DNA from: Burkholderiales bacterium
GTDB lineage: Bacteria > Pseudomonadota > Gammaproteobacteria > Burkholderiales > Casimicrobiaceae
Assembly: GCA_025927765.1 (NCBI GenBank)
Contig: JAICKU010000017.1
Location: 1 to 56,527 of the forward strand
Reading direction: 5' to 3'
DNA length: 56,527 nucleotides
Shown: piece after piece, positions 15,538 through 23,898 of the stretch
Layout: the number at the start of each line of letters is the position of its first letter
How positions within the stretch are numbered: position 1 is the stretch's first letter
The notes under the pieces: generated by a model
Databases searched by the model: none
The model's input: only the letters and a program-made list of their open reading frames with translations
Told to the model about the DNA's origin: nothing
Translations under genes and position numbers: made by a program

Positions 15538-17874
15538 TCAGAATTCGGGGAGCGGTTCGAAGCGCTGGTCGCGCTCGCGCAAGAGCGGGCTGTTCGAAGG
15601 CACGTAGCCCGGGACGCTGCGGCGCAAGAGTTCGAGCGGGCTCGTGCCGACGCGCGCGAGGCCGTTCAGTTCGATCTGCACGAACACCGACGTCGTCGCC
15701 TGCTGCGTCGTCGTCGTGAGCCGCTGGCCCACGATGCGGAGCACCCAGCAGTCGGCATTGTACTCGACGCCCGCCACCGCCTCGAGCGTCTTGCGGTCCG
15801 GCAGCGAGTAGTTCCAGCGCCCGATCAGCGACCAGCGCTCCGAGACCGGCCACTGGCCCGACAGGTCCACCTGCTTCAGCGTGGTCAGCACGCCGGTGGG
15901 GTCGAGGAGATTGCGCGTATAGCGCCACGTCGCGTTCAGCACGCGGCCCGGCGACGGCGTGTAGCGCACGCCCGCGTTCAGCCGCTCGACCTCGTGCGCG
16001 TCGAAGTTGTACTGCAAAAGACTCTGCATCGACCACGCCTCCGTGAGGCGGCCTTCGGCCGAGACGAGGAAATCCGACGTCGAGGCCGAGCGCAGCGGCT
16101 CGTTCAGGCTGACCCTCTGGTCCTCGAAGTAGAACCGCTCGCCCACCGCGAGGCGCAGCCGCTCCGCGCCGGTGTCGCGGTCGAGGAAGCGCGACGTGAG
16201 CGCGAGCGTGAGTTGGTTCGCATCGCCGATGCGATCGTTGCCGATGTAGCGATTCTCCGAGAAGAGCTGCGAGAAGTTGAAGTCGTCCTGCGCGGTGTCG
16301 AACACCGGCGCATTCTTCTGGTTGCGGTACGGGATGTAGACGTAGAACGCGCGCGGCTCGAGCGTCTGCGTGAGCGGCGTCTTCATCACCTCGAGGTCGC
16401 GCTCGAAGATGAGCCCCGCATCGACGCTCGAGATCGGGATCACGTAGCTCGGATGCCGGTCGGTGAGCGTAGCGGTCGTCTGGTCGAGCAGGTACTCGCG
16501 CGCGTGCACGCCGGTCTTCGCCTCGAAGAACCACGCCGAGCCTTCGCGCCGCCACGCCACCTGCGGATACACGACGAGGCGCTCGCCGGTGGGCACGAGC
16601 GCCTCCTGCTCGAAGCGCGCGTATTCGCCGCTGCCGCTCCACGTGAGGCCGAGCCGTTCGGTGTCGCGCAGGCTGGCCAGCACCTGCGGCACGCGGTTGT
16701 ACGGCGGCACGATCGGGGCGTTGGGATCCTGCAGCGTCTGGAAGCTCTGCACGCGCGCGAGCACCGACCACGGGCCCGTCGTCGCGGCGAGCCCGCCCTC
16801 GCGCGGCAGCGTCTTCTGCGACGTGATCGCGACGCGGTCGGCGAAGTCGGCGAAATACTTGTCGTCGGAAACCTTGTTGACGTTCCAGTAGCCGGCGAGC
16901 CACGGTGCGAACTGCTCGTTGTGCGCCCACGCGAGCGCGTAGCGCCGCTCGCCGGTCGCACGGTCGTGCGGCAGGATCTCGGCGTTGATTTCGCCGTTCG
17001 CCGTGCCGAGCGGCGTGGTGCCGTCGCCGAGCAGGTAGCGGAACTGCGTGCCGAGCATCAGACCGCGCTTGGTCATGAGCCGCGGCGTCAGCGTCGCGTC
17101 GTAGTTCGGCGCGAGGTTCAGGTAGTACGGCGTGCTGATCTCGAAACCGCGCACGCCGGTGGAGCCGAAGAGCGGCGTCAGGAAGCCCGACTTGCGCTCG
17201 TTCGACAGCGGGAACGTGAGCCAGGGCGCGTACACGACGGGCACGTCGAGGAAATGCACCGACACGCCGCGCGCCGTGCCGACCTTGCGCAGGTTGTCGA
17301 CCTCGAGCTCGTTCGCGCTAAGGTACCAGTCGGAGTGCGGCGCGATGCAGGTGGTGTAGCTCGCATCGGTCGCCTCGTACTGATCGGGCCCCTTGAAGCG
17401 GATTTCCGAGGCGTCGCCGCGGCCGTTCGCTTCGGCGATGAAGAAGCTCGGTTTCCTGAAGAAGCCGGTTTCCGTGTCGCGCTTGTACTCGAGCGCGGGG
17501 CCGGTGATCCAGTCGAAGTCGCGGCGCAGCACCACATGACCCTCACCGTCGATCGTCTGCGTCGCGGTGTCGTACGACAGGCGATCGGCAAGCACCGTCT
17601 CGCGGCGTGTGCGCAGCTCGACGTTGCCGATCGCGGTGATCCGGCTCGAATTGCCTTCGAGCCGGTCGGCGCGCAGGAAGATCGCGCCGTGGACTTCGCG
17701 CCCTTCGCCCGGCGCCGCCGTCGTGGGAACGATCGAGCCGCTCGTGTTCGTGCGCGGCGTGCGCGCCTCGATCTCGCGCGACATCTCGAGCGACAACGGC
17801 GCGGCCGATGCGGCGCATTCGCACACCGCAGCCGCGACCGCCGACGCCACGATCACGCCGGCGCGAAGCTTCAT
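15538..17874 (-). CDS. lptD: LPS-assembly outer-membrane protein LptD
   Basis: A 778-residue outer-membrane protein that, with LptE, inserts lipopolysaccharide into the outer leaflet. The N-terminus is a signal peptide ending ASAAP; the next part (about residues 50-180) has the beta-jellyroll repeats typical of the OstA/LptA fold (GAIFLRADRLEGNSS, DRLSYDTATQTIDGEGHVVL). The rest forms the beta-barrel with SGFLTPLFGSTGVRGFEIS and YYLNLAPNYDATL. The mature protein contains only two cysteines, in TTCIAPH and NADCWVL; these align with one of the two interdomain disulfides of E. coli LptD. The ATG at 17874 was preferred to a TTG nine bases upstream because it starts the signal peptide. It is divergent from amgK over a palindromic promoter region. 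Confidence 0.95.
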   Translation of the reverse strand: MKLRAGVIVASAVAAAVCECAASAAPLSLEMSREIEARTPRTNTSGSIVPTTAAPGEGREVHGAIFLRADRLEGNSSRITAIGNVELRTRRETVLADRLSYDTATQTIDGEGHVVLRRDFDWITGPALEYKRDTETGFFRKPSFFIAEANGRGDASEIRFKGPDQYEATDASYTTCIAPHSDWYLSANELEVDNLRKVGTARGVSVHFLDVPVVYAPWLTFPLSNERKSGFLTPLFGSTGVRGFEISTPYYLNLAPNYDATLTPRLMTKRGLMLGTQFRYLLGDGTTPLGTANGEINAEILPHDRATGERRYALAWAHNEQFAPWLAGYWNVNKVSDDKYFADFADRVAITSQKTLPREGGLAATTGPWSVLARVQSFQTLQDPNAPIVPPYNRVPQVLASLRDTERLGLTWSGSGEYARFEQEALVPTGERLVVYPQVAWRREGSAWFFEAKTGVHAREYLLDQTTATLTDRHPSYVIPISSVDAGLIFERDLEVMKTPLTQTLEPRAFYVYIPYRNQKNAPVFDTAQDDFNFSQLFSENRYIGNDRIGDANQLTLALTSRFLDRDTGAERLRLAVGERFYFEDQRVSLNEPLRSASTSDFLVSAEGRLTEAWSMQSLLQYNFDAHEVERLNAGVRYTPSPGRVLNATWRYTRNLLDPTGVLTTLKQVDLSGQWPVSERWSLIGRWNYSLPDRKTLEAVAGVEYNADCWVLRIVGQRLTTTTQQATTSVFVQIELNGLARVGTSPLELLRRSVPGYVPSNSPLLRERDQRFEPLPEF

Positions 17875-17904
17875 TGCGGGCAAGGGATTTGCAACGGGGG
17901 CTTT

Positions 17905-17926
17905 GCTAAAATGCGCGCATTTTAGC
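17905..17926. promoter_or_regulatory. Perfect 22-bp palindrome with symmetrical -10 boxes between lptD and amgK
   Basis: A perfect palindrome centred between 17915 and 17916 has arms GCTAAAATGCG and CGCATTTTAGC. It gives the -10-like hexamer TAAAAT on both strands (17907-17912 on plus, 17924-17919 on minus). Each hexamer lies at a similar distance from its start codon (17964 and 17874). A second inverted repeat, GGATATT/AATATCC at 17929-17947, follows. Clear -35 boxes are not seen, so assignment as a divergent promoter/operator is inference. Confidence 0.5.
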
Positions 17927-17963
17927 CCGGATATTTCCGGAATATCCCGGCTTTTCTCGCATC

Positions 17964-18974
17964 ATGCCCGACGCACGCGCCGACGCGCTCTCGCAGTGGC
18001 TCACGACGGCGCAAGGCGTGCCGGTCGAAGCGCTGGCCCCCGCCTCCTCCGACGCGAGCTTCCGCCGCTACTTCCGCATCGTGCTTCGCGCCGGCTGGCG
18101 CGACGTCCCGCGCACGGCCACGCTGATCGCGATGGACGCGCCGCCGCCGATGGAGGATTGCCGCCCGTTCGTGCACGTCGCGAACCTGCTCGAGCACGCC
18201 GGCGTGCACGTGCCGCACATCATGGCGGCCGACATTGCGCAGGGCTTCCTGCTGATGAGCGACCTCGGCACGCGCACGTACGCGTCGGCACTCCACGACG
18301 ACAGCGCAGGCGCGCTGTACGGCGACGCGCTCGACGCGCTCGTCGAGATGCAGAAGCTCGACTGCGAGGACGCGCTGCCGCCGTACGACGACGCGCTGTT
18401 GCGTCGCGAGCTCGCGCTCTTTCCCGACTGGTACATCGCGCGCCACCGCGAGCGCACGCTGTCGGATGCGCAACGCACGACGCTCGCCGGCGTGTTCGAT
18501 GCGATCGTCGCGAACAACCTCGCGCAGCCGCGCGCGTTCGTGCATCGCGACTACCACTCGCGCAACCTCATGGTGACGAGTCCCAACCCCGGCATCCTCG
18601 ACTTCCAGGACGCCGTGTTCGGCCCGATCACCTACGACCTCGTGTCGCTGCTCCGCGATGCGTACGTCGAGTGGCCGGAGGAGCGGCAGATCGACTGGGC
18701 CGTGCGCTACTTCGAGCGTGCGCGCAAGGCCGGGCTGCCGGTCGGCCGCGACTTCGGCACGTTCTGGCGCGATTTCGAATGGATGGGCGTGCAGCGCCAG
18801 ATCAAGGTGCTCGGCATCTTTGCGCGGCTCAAGGTGCGCGACGGCAAGGCCGGCTACGTGGCGGACATGCCGCGCGTGATGGGGTACCTGCGGCGCGCCG
18901 CCGCACGCTACCCGGAGCTCGATCCGCTGTTGCCGCTGCTCGACGCGCTGGACGACGTCGCCTGCACCGCGTGA
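17964..18974 (+). CDS. amgK: AmgK-type N-acetylmuramate/N-acetylglucosamine anomeric kinase
   Basis: A 336-residue phosphotransferase of the APH-like kinase fold. The catalytic loop FVHRDYHSRNLM carries the H-x-D-x(4)-N pattern, and GILDFQDAVFGP carries the Mg-binding aspartate. AmgK phosphorylates MurNAc and GlcNAc at C1 in the peptidoglycan recycling route that bypasses de novo UDP-MurNAc synthesis. The assignment is supported by the downstream MurU gene, which it overlaps (GTGA), and by the divergent lptD, the same neighbourhood as in Pseudomonas. The fold is shared with aminoglycoside kinases, but context argues for sugar phosphorylation. Confidence 0.9.
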   Translation: MPDARADALSQWLTTAQGVPVEALAPASSDASFRRYFRIVLRAGWRDVPRTATLIAMDAPPPMEDCRPFVHVANLLEHAGVHVPHIMAADIAQGFLLMSDLGTRTYASALHDDSAGALYGDALDALVEMQKLDCEDALPPYDDALLRRELALFPDWYIARHRERTLSDAQRTTLAGVFDAIVANNLAQPRAFVHRDYHSRNLMVTSPNPGILDFQDAVFGPITYDLVSLLRDAYVEWPEERQIDWAVRYFERARKAGLPVGRDFGTFWRDFEWMGVQRQIKVLGIFARLKVRDGKAGYVADMPRVMGYLRRAAARYPELDPLLPLLDALDDVACTA

Positions 18975-19681
18975 TCGAGCTTGCCCGCGCGATGATCCTC
19001 GCGGCGGGACGCGGCGAGCGGATGCGTCCGCTCACCGACGTCACGCCGAAGCCGCTGCTCGAAGCCGGCGGCAAGCCGCTCGTCGTGTGGCAGATCGAGG
19101 CGCTCGCGCGCGCGGGCTTTCGCGACATCGCGATCAACGCCGCGCATCTCGCCGATCGCCTGATCGACGCGCTCGGCGACGGCGACGCGTACGGCGTGCG
19201 GCTGCACTGGTCGCGCGAGGCCGAGCCGCTGGAAACAGCCGGCGGCGTCGCGACCGCGAGCGAACTGCTCGCGCCCGGTCCCGTGCTCATCGTGTCGGCC
19301 GACATCTACACGCGCTTCGACTACGCATCGCTCGCTCCACGCATCGCCGCCATGCGCGAAGCGCGCGCGCGGCGCGTGCACCTGGTGATGGTCGCGAATC
19401 CTGCGTATCATCCGCGCGGCGACTTCGCGCTCGACGGCGAGCGCGTCACCGACGACGATCGCAAAGCGCGCCTGACGTTCGGCAACATCGGCGTCTACGA
19501 CAGCGCGCTGTTCCGCGAACTTCCGCGAGGGGTGAAGCTCAAAATGCTGCCGCTCTATCGCGATTGGATCCGCGCGGGTCTCGTCAGCGGCGAACGCTAC
19601 GACGGCGCCTGGTTCAACGTCGGCACCCCGGCCGACCTCGCCGCGCTTCGCGCCGCGCTCGATGCGCGCCGCACTTCGTAA
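18971..19681 (+). CDS. murU: MurU-type N-acetylmuramate-1-phosphate uridylyltransferase
   Basis: A 236-residue nucleotidyltransferase. The N-terminal signature AMILAAGRGERMRPLTD and the KPLLEAGGKPLV motif bind the nucleotide, and LIVSADIYTRFD has the metal-binding acidic residue (normally VVNGDI in relatives). It converts MurNAc-1-phosphate plus UTP to UDP-MurNAc, completing the recycling step started by AmgK. The GTG at 18971 overlaps the amgK stop; an ATG at 18992 directly before ILAAGRG is the alternative. The C-terminus FNVGTPADLAAL is the standard family ending. Confidence 0.91.
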   Translation: MIELARAMILAAGRGERMRPLTDVTPKPLLEAGGKPLVVWQIEALARAGFRDIAINAAHLADRLIDALGDGDAYGVRLHWSREAEPLETAGGVATASELLAPGPVLIVSADIYTRFDYASLAPRIAAMREARARRVHLVMVANPAYHPRGDFALDGERVTDDDRKARLTFGNIGVYDSALFRELPRGVKLKMLPLYRDWIRAGLVSGERYDGAWFNVGTPADLAALRAALDARRTS

Positions 19682-19692
19682 AGCCCCTCCCC

Positions 19693-21744
19693 ATGGCCAC
19701 GAACCCGCTCCTCGATTTCACCGGACTTCCGCGCTTCGACCTGATTCGCGCCGACGACATCGTGCCGGCGATCGACGCGCTGCTTGCAGAAGCGCGCGCC
19801 GCCGTCGACGCCGTCGCGAACGATACGGGAGCTGCGACGTGGGCGAGCGTGGTCACGCCCACCGAGACCGCCTTCGATCATCTCGATCGCGCGTGGGGCG
19901 CGGTGCGGCATCTCAACGCCGTCGTCAACACGCCGGCGATCCGCGACGCCTACAACGCCGCGCTGCCGAAAGTGACCGCGTTCTATGCCGACATCGGGCA
20001 GGACGTCGCGTGGTACGCGCGATTCAAGGCGCTCGCGAAGAGCGCAAACTTCGCGTCCCTCGACGAGGCGCAGCGCAAGGTCGTCGACAACGCGATCCGC
20101 GATTTCCGACTCGGCGGCGCCGAGCTCGACGACGCCGGCAAGGCGCGCTTCAAGGCCGTGCAGGAAGCGGTCGCGACGTCGTCGTCGCGCTTCGACGACA
20201 ACGTGCTCGACAGCGAGAACGCGTGGGCGCATTACGTCGAGCGGCCCGAAGATCTCGCGGGCGTGCCCGCCGACGTGGTGACCGCGGCGCGCAACGATGC
20301 GCAAGCGGAGCGGCGCGCCGGCTACAAGCTGACGCTGCGCGTTCCGTGCTACCTGCCGGTGATGCAGTACGCGAACGATCGCGCGCTGCGCGCACGGATG
20401 CACCACGCGTATGCGACGCTCGCATCCGATCTCGGCAGCAAGGCCGAGTGGGACAACACGGTCGTGATCGGCGAGATCCTCGCGCTGCGCTACGAGGAGG
20501 CGCGGCTTCTCGGTTACGCGAACTTCGCCGACCTGTCGCTCGTGCCGAAGATGGCGCAGACGCCCGGCGAGGTCGTCGCGTTCCTGCGCGATCTCGCGCA
20601 GCGCGCACGCCCGTTCGCCGAGCGCGAGTACCAGGCGCTCGCCGCGTACGCGCGCGAGACGCTCGGCATCGACGACTTCGCGGCGTGGGATCTCGCGTAC
20701 GTGACGGAGAAGCTCAAGAGCGCGCGCTACGCGTTCTCGGAGCAGGAGGTGAAGCAGTACTTCCCGGAAGATCGCGTGGTCGCCGGGCTGTTCCACGTCG
20801 TCGAAACGATCTACGGCGTGTCGATCCGCAAGGGCAGCGCGCCGACATGGCATCCGAGCGTGCGCTTCTTCGAGATCCGCGATCGCGACGGCGCGCTCGT
20901 CGGGCAGTTCTATCTCGACCTCTATGCGCGCGAGGGCAAGCAGAGCGGCGCGTGGATGGACGACGCGATCAACCGCCGCTGCATCCACGATCGTCTGCAG
21001 CATCCGGTGGCGTACCTCACGTGCAATTTCTCGGGACCGCTCGACGGTCGCCAGCCCTACTTCACGCACCGCGAGGTGATCACGCTGTTCCACGAGTTCG
21101 GACACGGCCTGCATCAATTGCTGACGCGGGTCGACGTTGCCGGCGTGTCGGGACTGCAGGGCGTCGAGTGGGACGCCGTCGAGCTGCCGAGCCAGTTCAT
21201 GGAGAACTACTGCTGGGAGTGGGACGTGCTGTCGCAGATGACGGCGCACGCCGAAACCGGCAAGCCGCTGCCCCGCGACCTCTTCGAACGCATGCTCGCG
21301 GCGCGCAATTTCAACAGCGGCCTCGCCACGATGCGGCAGATCGAATTGGCGCTCTTCGACATGCTGCTCCACACCGCCTACGTCCCCGGCGGCGGCGGCC
21401 GCTTCGCCACCCCGCAGGCCGTGCTCGATTTCGTGCGGCAGGAAGTCGCCGTTGCGCCGAAGCCGGCGTACGACCGGTTCATGCACGCGTTCGCCCACAT
21501 CTTCGCCGGCGGTTACGCCGCGGGCTATTACAGCTACAAGTGGGCCGAAGTACTGTCGGCCGACGCGTTCAGCCTGTTCGAGGAGCGCGGCGTGCTGTCG
21601 CCCGAAGTCGGGGCGCGCTTCCGCGACGAAGTGCTCGCGCGCGGCGGCAGCCGCCCGGCGCTCGAGTCGTTCATCGCCTTCCGCGGACGCCCGCCGTCGC
21701 TCGACGCGCTTCTGCGCCATAATGGGATGGTTTCCGCCTCATGA
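19693..21744 (+). CDS. prlC: Oligopeptidase A (M3 family zinc metallopeptidase)
   Basis: A 683-residue cytoplasmic metallopeptidase. The catalytic motif is LFHEFGHGLHQLL (H-E-x-x-H), and the third zinc ligand is the glutamate in ELPSQFMENYCWEW downstream. The N-terminus NPLLDFTGLPRFDLIRADDI and the interior CNFSGP are characteristic of PrlC/OpdA, the enzyme that clears signal peptides and short peptides after proteolysis. The length fits the family (about 680). It starts 11 bases after murU, so it may be read through from the recycling genes. Confidence 0.95.
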   Translation: MATNPLLDFTGLPRFDLIRADDIVPAIDALLAEARAAVDAVANDTGAATWASVVTPTETAFDHLDRAWGAVRHLNAVVNTPAIRDAYNAALPKVTAFYADIGQDVAWYARFKALAKSANFASLDEAQRKVVDNAIRDFRLGGAELDDAGKARFKAVQEAVATSSSRFDDNVLDSENAWAHYVERPEDLAGVPADVVTAARNDAQAERRAGYKLTLRVPCYLPVMQYANDRALRARMHHAYATLASDLGSKAEWDNTVVIGEILALRYEEARLLGYANFADLSLVPKMAQTPGEVVAFLRDLAQRARPFAEREYQALAAYARETLGIDDFAAWDLAYVTEKLKSARYAFSEQEVKQYFPEDRVVAGLFHVVETIYGVSIRKGSAPTWHPSVRFFEIRDRDGALVGQFYLDLYAREGKQSGAWMDDAINRRCIHDRLQHPVAYLTCNFSGPLDGRQPYFTHREVITLFHEFGHGLHQLLTRVDVAGVSGLQGVEWDAVELPSQFMENYCWEWDVLSQMTAHAETGKPLPRDLFERMLAARNFNSGLATMRQIELALFDMLLHTAYVPGGGGRFATPQAVLDFVRQEVAVAPKPAYDRFMHAFAHIFAGGYAAGYYSYKWAEVLSADAFSLFEERGVLSPEVGARFRDEVLARGGSRPALESFIAFRGRPPSLDALLRHNGMVSAS

Positions 21745-21754
21745 GAGCGCCGTC

Positions 21755-22324
21755 ATGCTGCTTCGATCGCTCGCCGCGCTGACGCTCGTCGCCACCGCGG
21801 CCATGGCCGCTGACGCCAGCGCCACGCTGTATCGCTACGTCGATCCGAACGGTCGCGTCGTCTATTCGGATCAACCGCCGCCGGTCAGCGCGAAGGACGT
21901 GCAGCCGAAATCGCTGCCCGACAACGTGATCGACACCGATCCACTCCCCGTCGCCGCGGAGCAGGCGGCGAAGAACTTCCCGGTGACGCTCTACACGTTC
22001 GATTGCGACGTGTGCAAGGAAGCGCAGGCGATGCTGACCAGGCGCGGGGTCCCGTTCGAAACCGTGATCGTCAGCGAGGAGAAGGGTGCGGCGCGCCTGA
22101 AGTCACTGACCGGCAAGCAGGTGGGCCCGGTGCTGCAGGTCGGCGACAAGCAGGTGTTGCAGGGCTACAACGAGGACCGCTGGCAGGCTGCGCTCGACGA
22201 CGCCGGCTATCCACGGAGCATCCGCACCGCCCGTCGCGAGCCCGCGCGTACCGCGACGGCCGCGAAGCCGAAGGTGGAGGAAGTGCCCGCTCCGAAGCCG
22301 GGGTCGGGCTATCCCACGTTCTGA
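21755..22324 (+). CDS. DUF4124 and glutaredoxin-domain exported protein
   Basis: A 189-residue protein with a signal peptide (MLLRSLAALTLVATAAMAAD), a DUF4124 segment (LYRYVDPNGRVVYSDQPPP) and, from about residue 70, a glutaredoxin-like domain with the redox motif CDVC in TFDCDVCKEA and the GPVLQVGDKQVLQGY substrate-binding region. The C-terminal tail is proline- and lysine-rich and ends in GYPTF. The fold suggests a periplasmic thiol-disulfide or thiol-binding role. It starts ten bases after prlC. Two GGGTC/GACCC palindromes follow before the next gene. Confidence 0.85.
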   Translation: MLLRSLAALTLVATAAMAADASATLYRYVDPNGRVVYSDQPPPVSAKDVQPKSLPDNVIDTDPLPVAAEQAAKNFPVTLYTFDCDVCKEAQAMLTRRGVPFETVIVSEEKGAARLKSLTGKQVGPVLQVGDKQVLQGYNEDRWQAALDDAGYPRSIRTARREPARTATAAKPKVEEVPAPKPGSGYPTF

Positions 22325-22333
22325 CAGGCGGCA

Positions 22334-22381
22334 CGCGGCCGCGATGGGGGTCCGACCCTCATTCTTGTGCGGCCGCGCGGC
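22334..22381. repeat. Imperfect palindrome of the GGGTC/GACCC family
   Basis: GGGGTCCGACCCTCATT is enclosed by two copies of a GCGGCCGC-type sequence, giving an imperfect outer stem. It lies just after the DUF4124-glutaredoxin gene and may act as its terminator. Confidence 0.5.
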
Positions 22382-22390
22382 AATCGCTCG

Positions 22391-22415
22391 AAAAGTAGGG
22401 TCAGACCCTACTTTC
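22391..22415. repeat. Palindrome of the GGGTC/GACCC family, copy 1 upstream of algI
   Basis: AAAGTAGGGTC (22392-22402), one central base, then GACCCTACTTT (22404-22414) form a perfect 11-pair inverted repeat. It is the first of two near-identical copies about 42 bases apart between the glutaredoxin-like gene and the algI-like gene. Confidence 0.8.
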
Positions 22416-22433
22416 CGGCCAGTGCAGCCGATC

Positions 22434-22460
22434 GAAAAGTAGGGTCCGACCCTACTTTTC
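22434..22460. repeat. Palindrome of the GGGTC/GACCC family, copy 2, adjoining the algI start
   Basis: GAAAAGTAGGGTC (22434-22446), one base, and GACCCTACTTTTC (22448-22460) form a perfect 13-pair inverted repeat. It ends seven bases before the ATG of the algI-like gene and occupies the place where a ribosome binding site would be expected; none is visible. Confidence 0.82.
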
Positions 22461-22467
22461 CTCGACG

Positions 22468-23898
22468 ATGGTTTTCGCCTCCCCGCTCTTCCTCTTCCTC
22501 TTCCTGCCTGCGACGATCGTCGCGTACTTCCTGCTCCCCCGCCGCTTTCGCAACGGCGTGCTGCTGGTCGCGAGCCTCGCCTTCTATGCGTGGGGCGAAG
22601 CGCGCTACGTCCCGCTGATCCTCGCGTCCGTCGCGTTCAACTGGTGGATGGGGCTCGCCATTGCGCAAAGCGACGACGCGACGAAGCGCAAGCGTCGGCT
22701 GATCGTCGCGGTGACGGGCAACCTCGCGACGCTCGCCGCCTTCAAGTACACGAACTTCGCGGTCGCGAACGTCGACGCGATCGCCCCCGTGCTCGGCTTC
22801 TCGCCGATCGCGCTGACGGCGATTCCGTTGCCGCTCGGCATCTCGTTCTTCACGTTCCACGCCATCTCGTACGTGGCCGACGTGTACAAGCGCACGGCGA
22901 GCGCGCAGAAGAACGTGCGCGAATTCGCGCTCTACGTCCTGCTCTTCCCGCAGCTGATCGCCGGGCCGATCATCCGCTATCGCGACATCGCGGCGCAGCT
23001 ATGCAGCCACGAGCCGCAGATCGCCGACTTCGCGTACGGCGTCCGCCGCTTCGTCGTCGGCCTCGGCAAGAAGCTCCTGATCGCGAACACGCTGGGTGAA
23101 GCGGCCGATGCGATCTTCGGGTTGCCCTCGCAGGAGCTGCATGCGTCGATCGCGTGGCTGGCGATCATCTGCTACACGCTGCAGATCTACTTCGACTTCT
23201 CGGGCTATTCCGACATGGCGATCGGGCTGATGCGCATGTTCGGCTTCCGCATCCTCGAGAACTTCGACTATCCGTACATCTCCCGGAGCATCCGCGAATT
23301 CTGGCGCCGCTGGCACATCTCGCTGTCGAACTGGTTTCGCGACTACCTCTACATCCCGCTCGGCGGCAACCGGCGCGGCGAGCGGCGCGCGTACGCGAAT
23401 CTCGTCGTAGTGTTCCTGCTGTGCGGCCTCTGGCATGGCGCGAGCTGGCCGTTCATCGTGTGGGGCGCGTGGCATGGACTCTTCCTCGTCGCCGAGCGCG
23501 CGGGGCTCGAGCGTCCGCTCGCGCGACATCGCGTGCTCGGGCATGCGTACGCGCTCCTTGCGGTGATGGGCGGCTGGGTGCTGTTCCGCTGCGACACCCT
23601 CGCGCACGCGGGCGCCTTTTACCGCGCGCTCGCCGGCTTCTCGAGTGCCGATCCGCTGCGTCATCCGCTCCGCGAATTCCTCGATCCCCTCGTCGCGGTC
23701 ACGCTCGTCGCAGGCATCGTGTTCTCGATGCCGGTCGCACACTGGCTCGAAGCGTTCGGTCCGCGCGTTGCGCGCAGGCCGTTCCTGCGCGGCATGTCGC
23801 TGACGGTCGACGGCGTGCTCGTGACGGCCGTGTTCGTCGCCGCCGCGGCGATGCTTGCCGCCGGCACGTACAACCCGTTCATCTACTTCCGCTTCTGA
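22468..23898 (+). CDS. AlgI-like MBOAT O-acyltransferase
   Basis: A 476-residue integral membrane protein of the membrane-bound O-acyltransferase family. It starts with the typical VFASPLFLFLFLPATI, has the conserved FHAISYVADVYK, FPQLIAGPIIRY and FRDYLYIPLGGNRRG segments, and carries the catalytic histidine in CGLWHGASW with a second histidine in GAWHGLFL. Relatives such as AlgI move acetyl groups across the inner membrane for O-acetylation of exopolysaccharides. The next gene encodes an AlgJ/AlgX-like periplasmic partner, overlapped by one base. There is no alginate biosynthesis cluster here, so the acetylated polymer is unknown. Confidence 0.93.
   Translation: MVFASPLFLFLFLPATIVAYFLLPRRFRNGVLLVASLAFYAWGEARYVPLILASVAFNWWMGLAIAQSDDATKRKRRLIVAVTGNLATLAAFKYTNFAVANVDAIAPVLGFSPIALTAIPLPLGISFFTFHAISYVADVYKRTASAQKNVREFALYVLLFPQLIAGPIIRYRDIAAQLCSHEPQIADFAYGVRRFVVGLGKKLLIANTLGEAADAIFGLPSQELHASIAWLAIICYTLQIYFDFSGYSDMAIGLMRMFGFRILENFDYPYISRSIREFWRRWHISLSNWFRDYLYIPLGGNRRGERRAYANLVVVFLLCGLWHGASWPFIVWGAWHGLFLVAERAGLERPLARHRVLGHAYALLAVMGGWVLFRCDTLAHAGAFYRALAGFSSADPLRHPLREFLDPLVAVTLVAGIVFSMPVAHWLEAFGPRVARRPFLRGMSLTVDGVLVTAVFVAAAAMLAAGTYNPFIYFRF

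Noticed and set aside
15520-17925. 801-codon open frame on the plus strand opposite lptD
   Set aside because: The minus-strand frame is a full LptD with signal peptide and barrel motifs; the opposite frame is an arginine/glutamate-rich shadow.
17964-18974. The kinase as an aminoglycoside phosphotransferase
   Set aside because: Only the fold is shared. Pairing with murU and the lptD neighbourhood identify it as AmgK of cell-wall recycling.
22391-22460. Tandem repeats upstream of algI as a CRISPR array
   Set aside because: Only two palindromic copies exist, without regular spacers or cas genes; the same sequence occurs singly at other intergenic sites.
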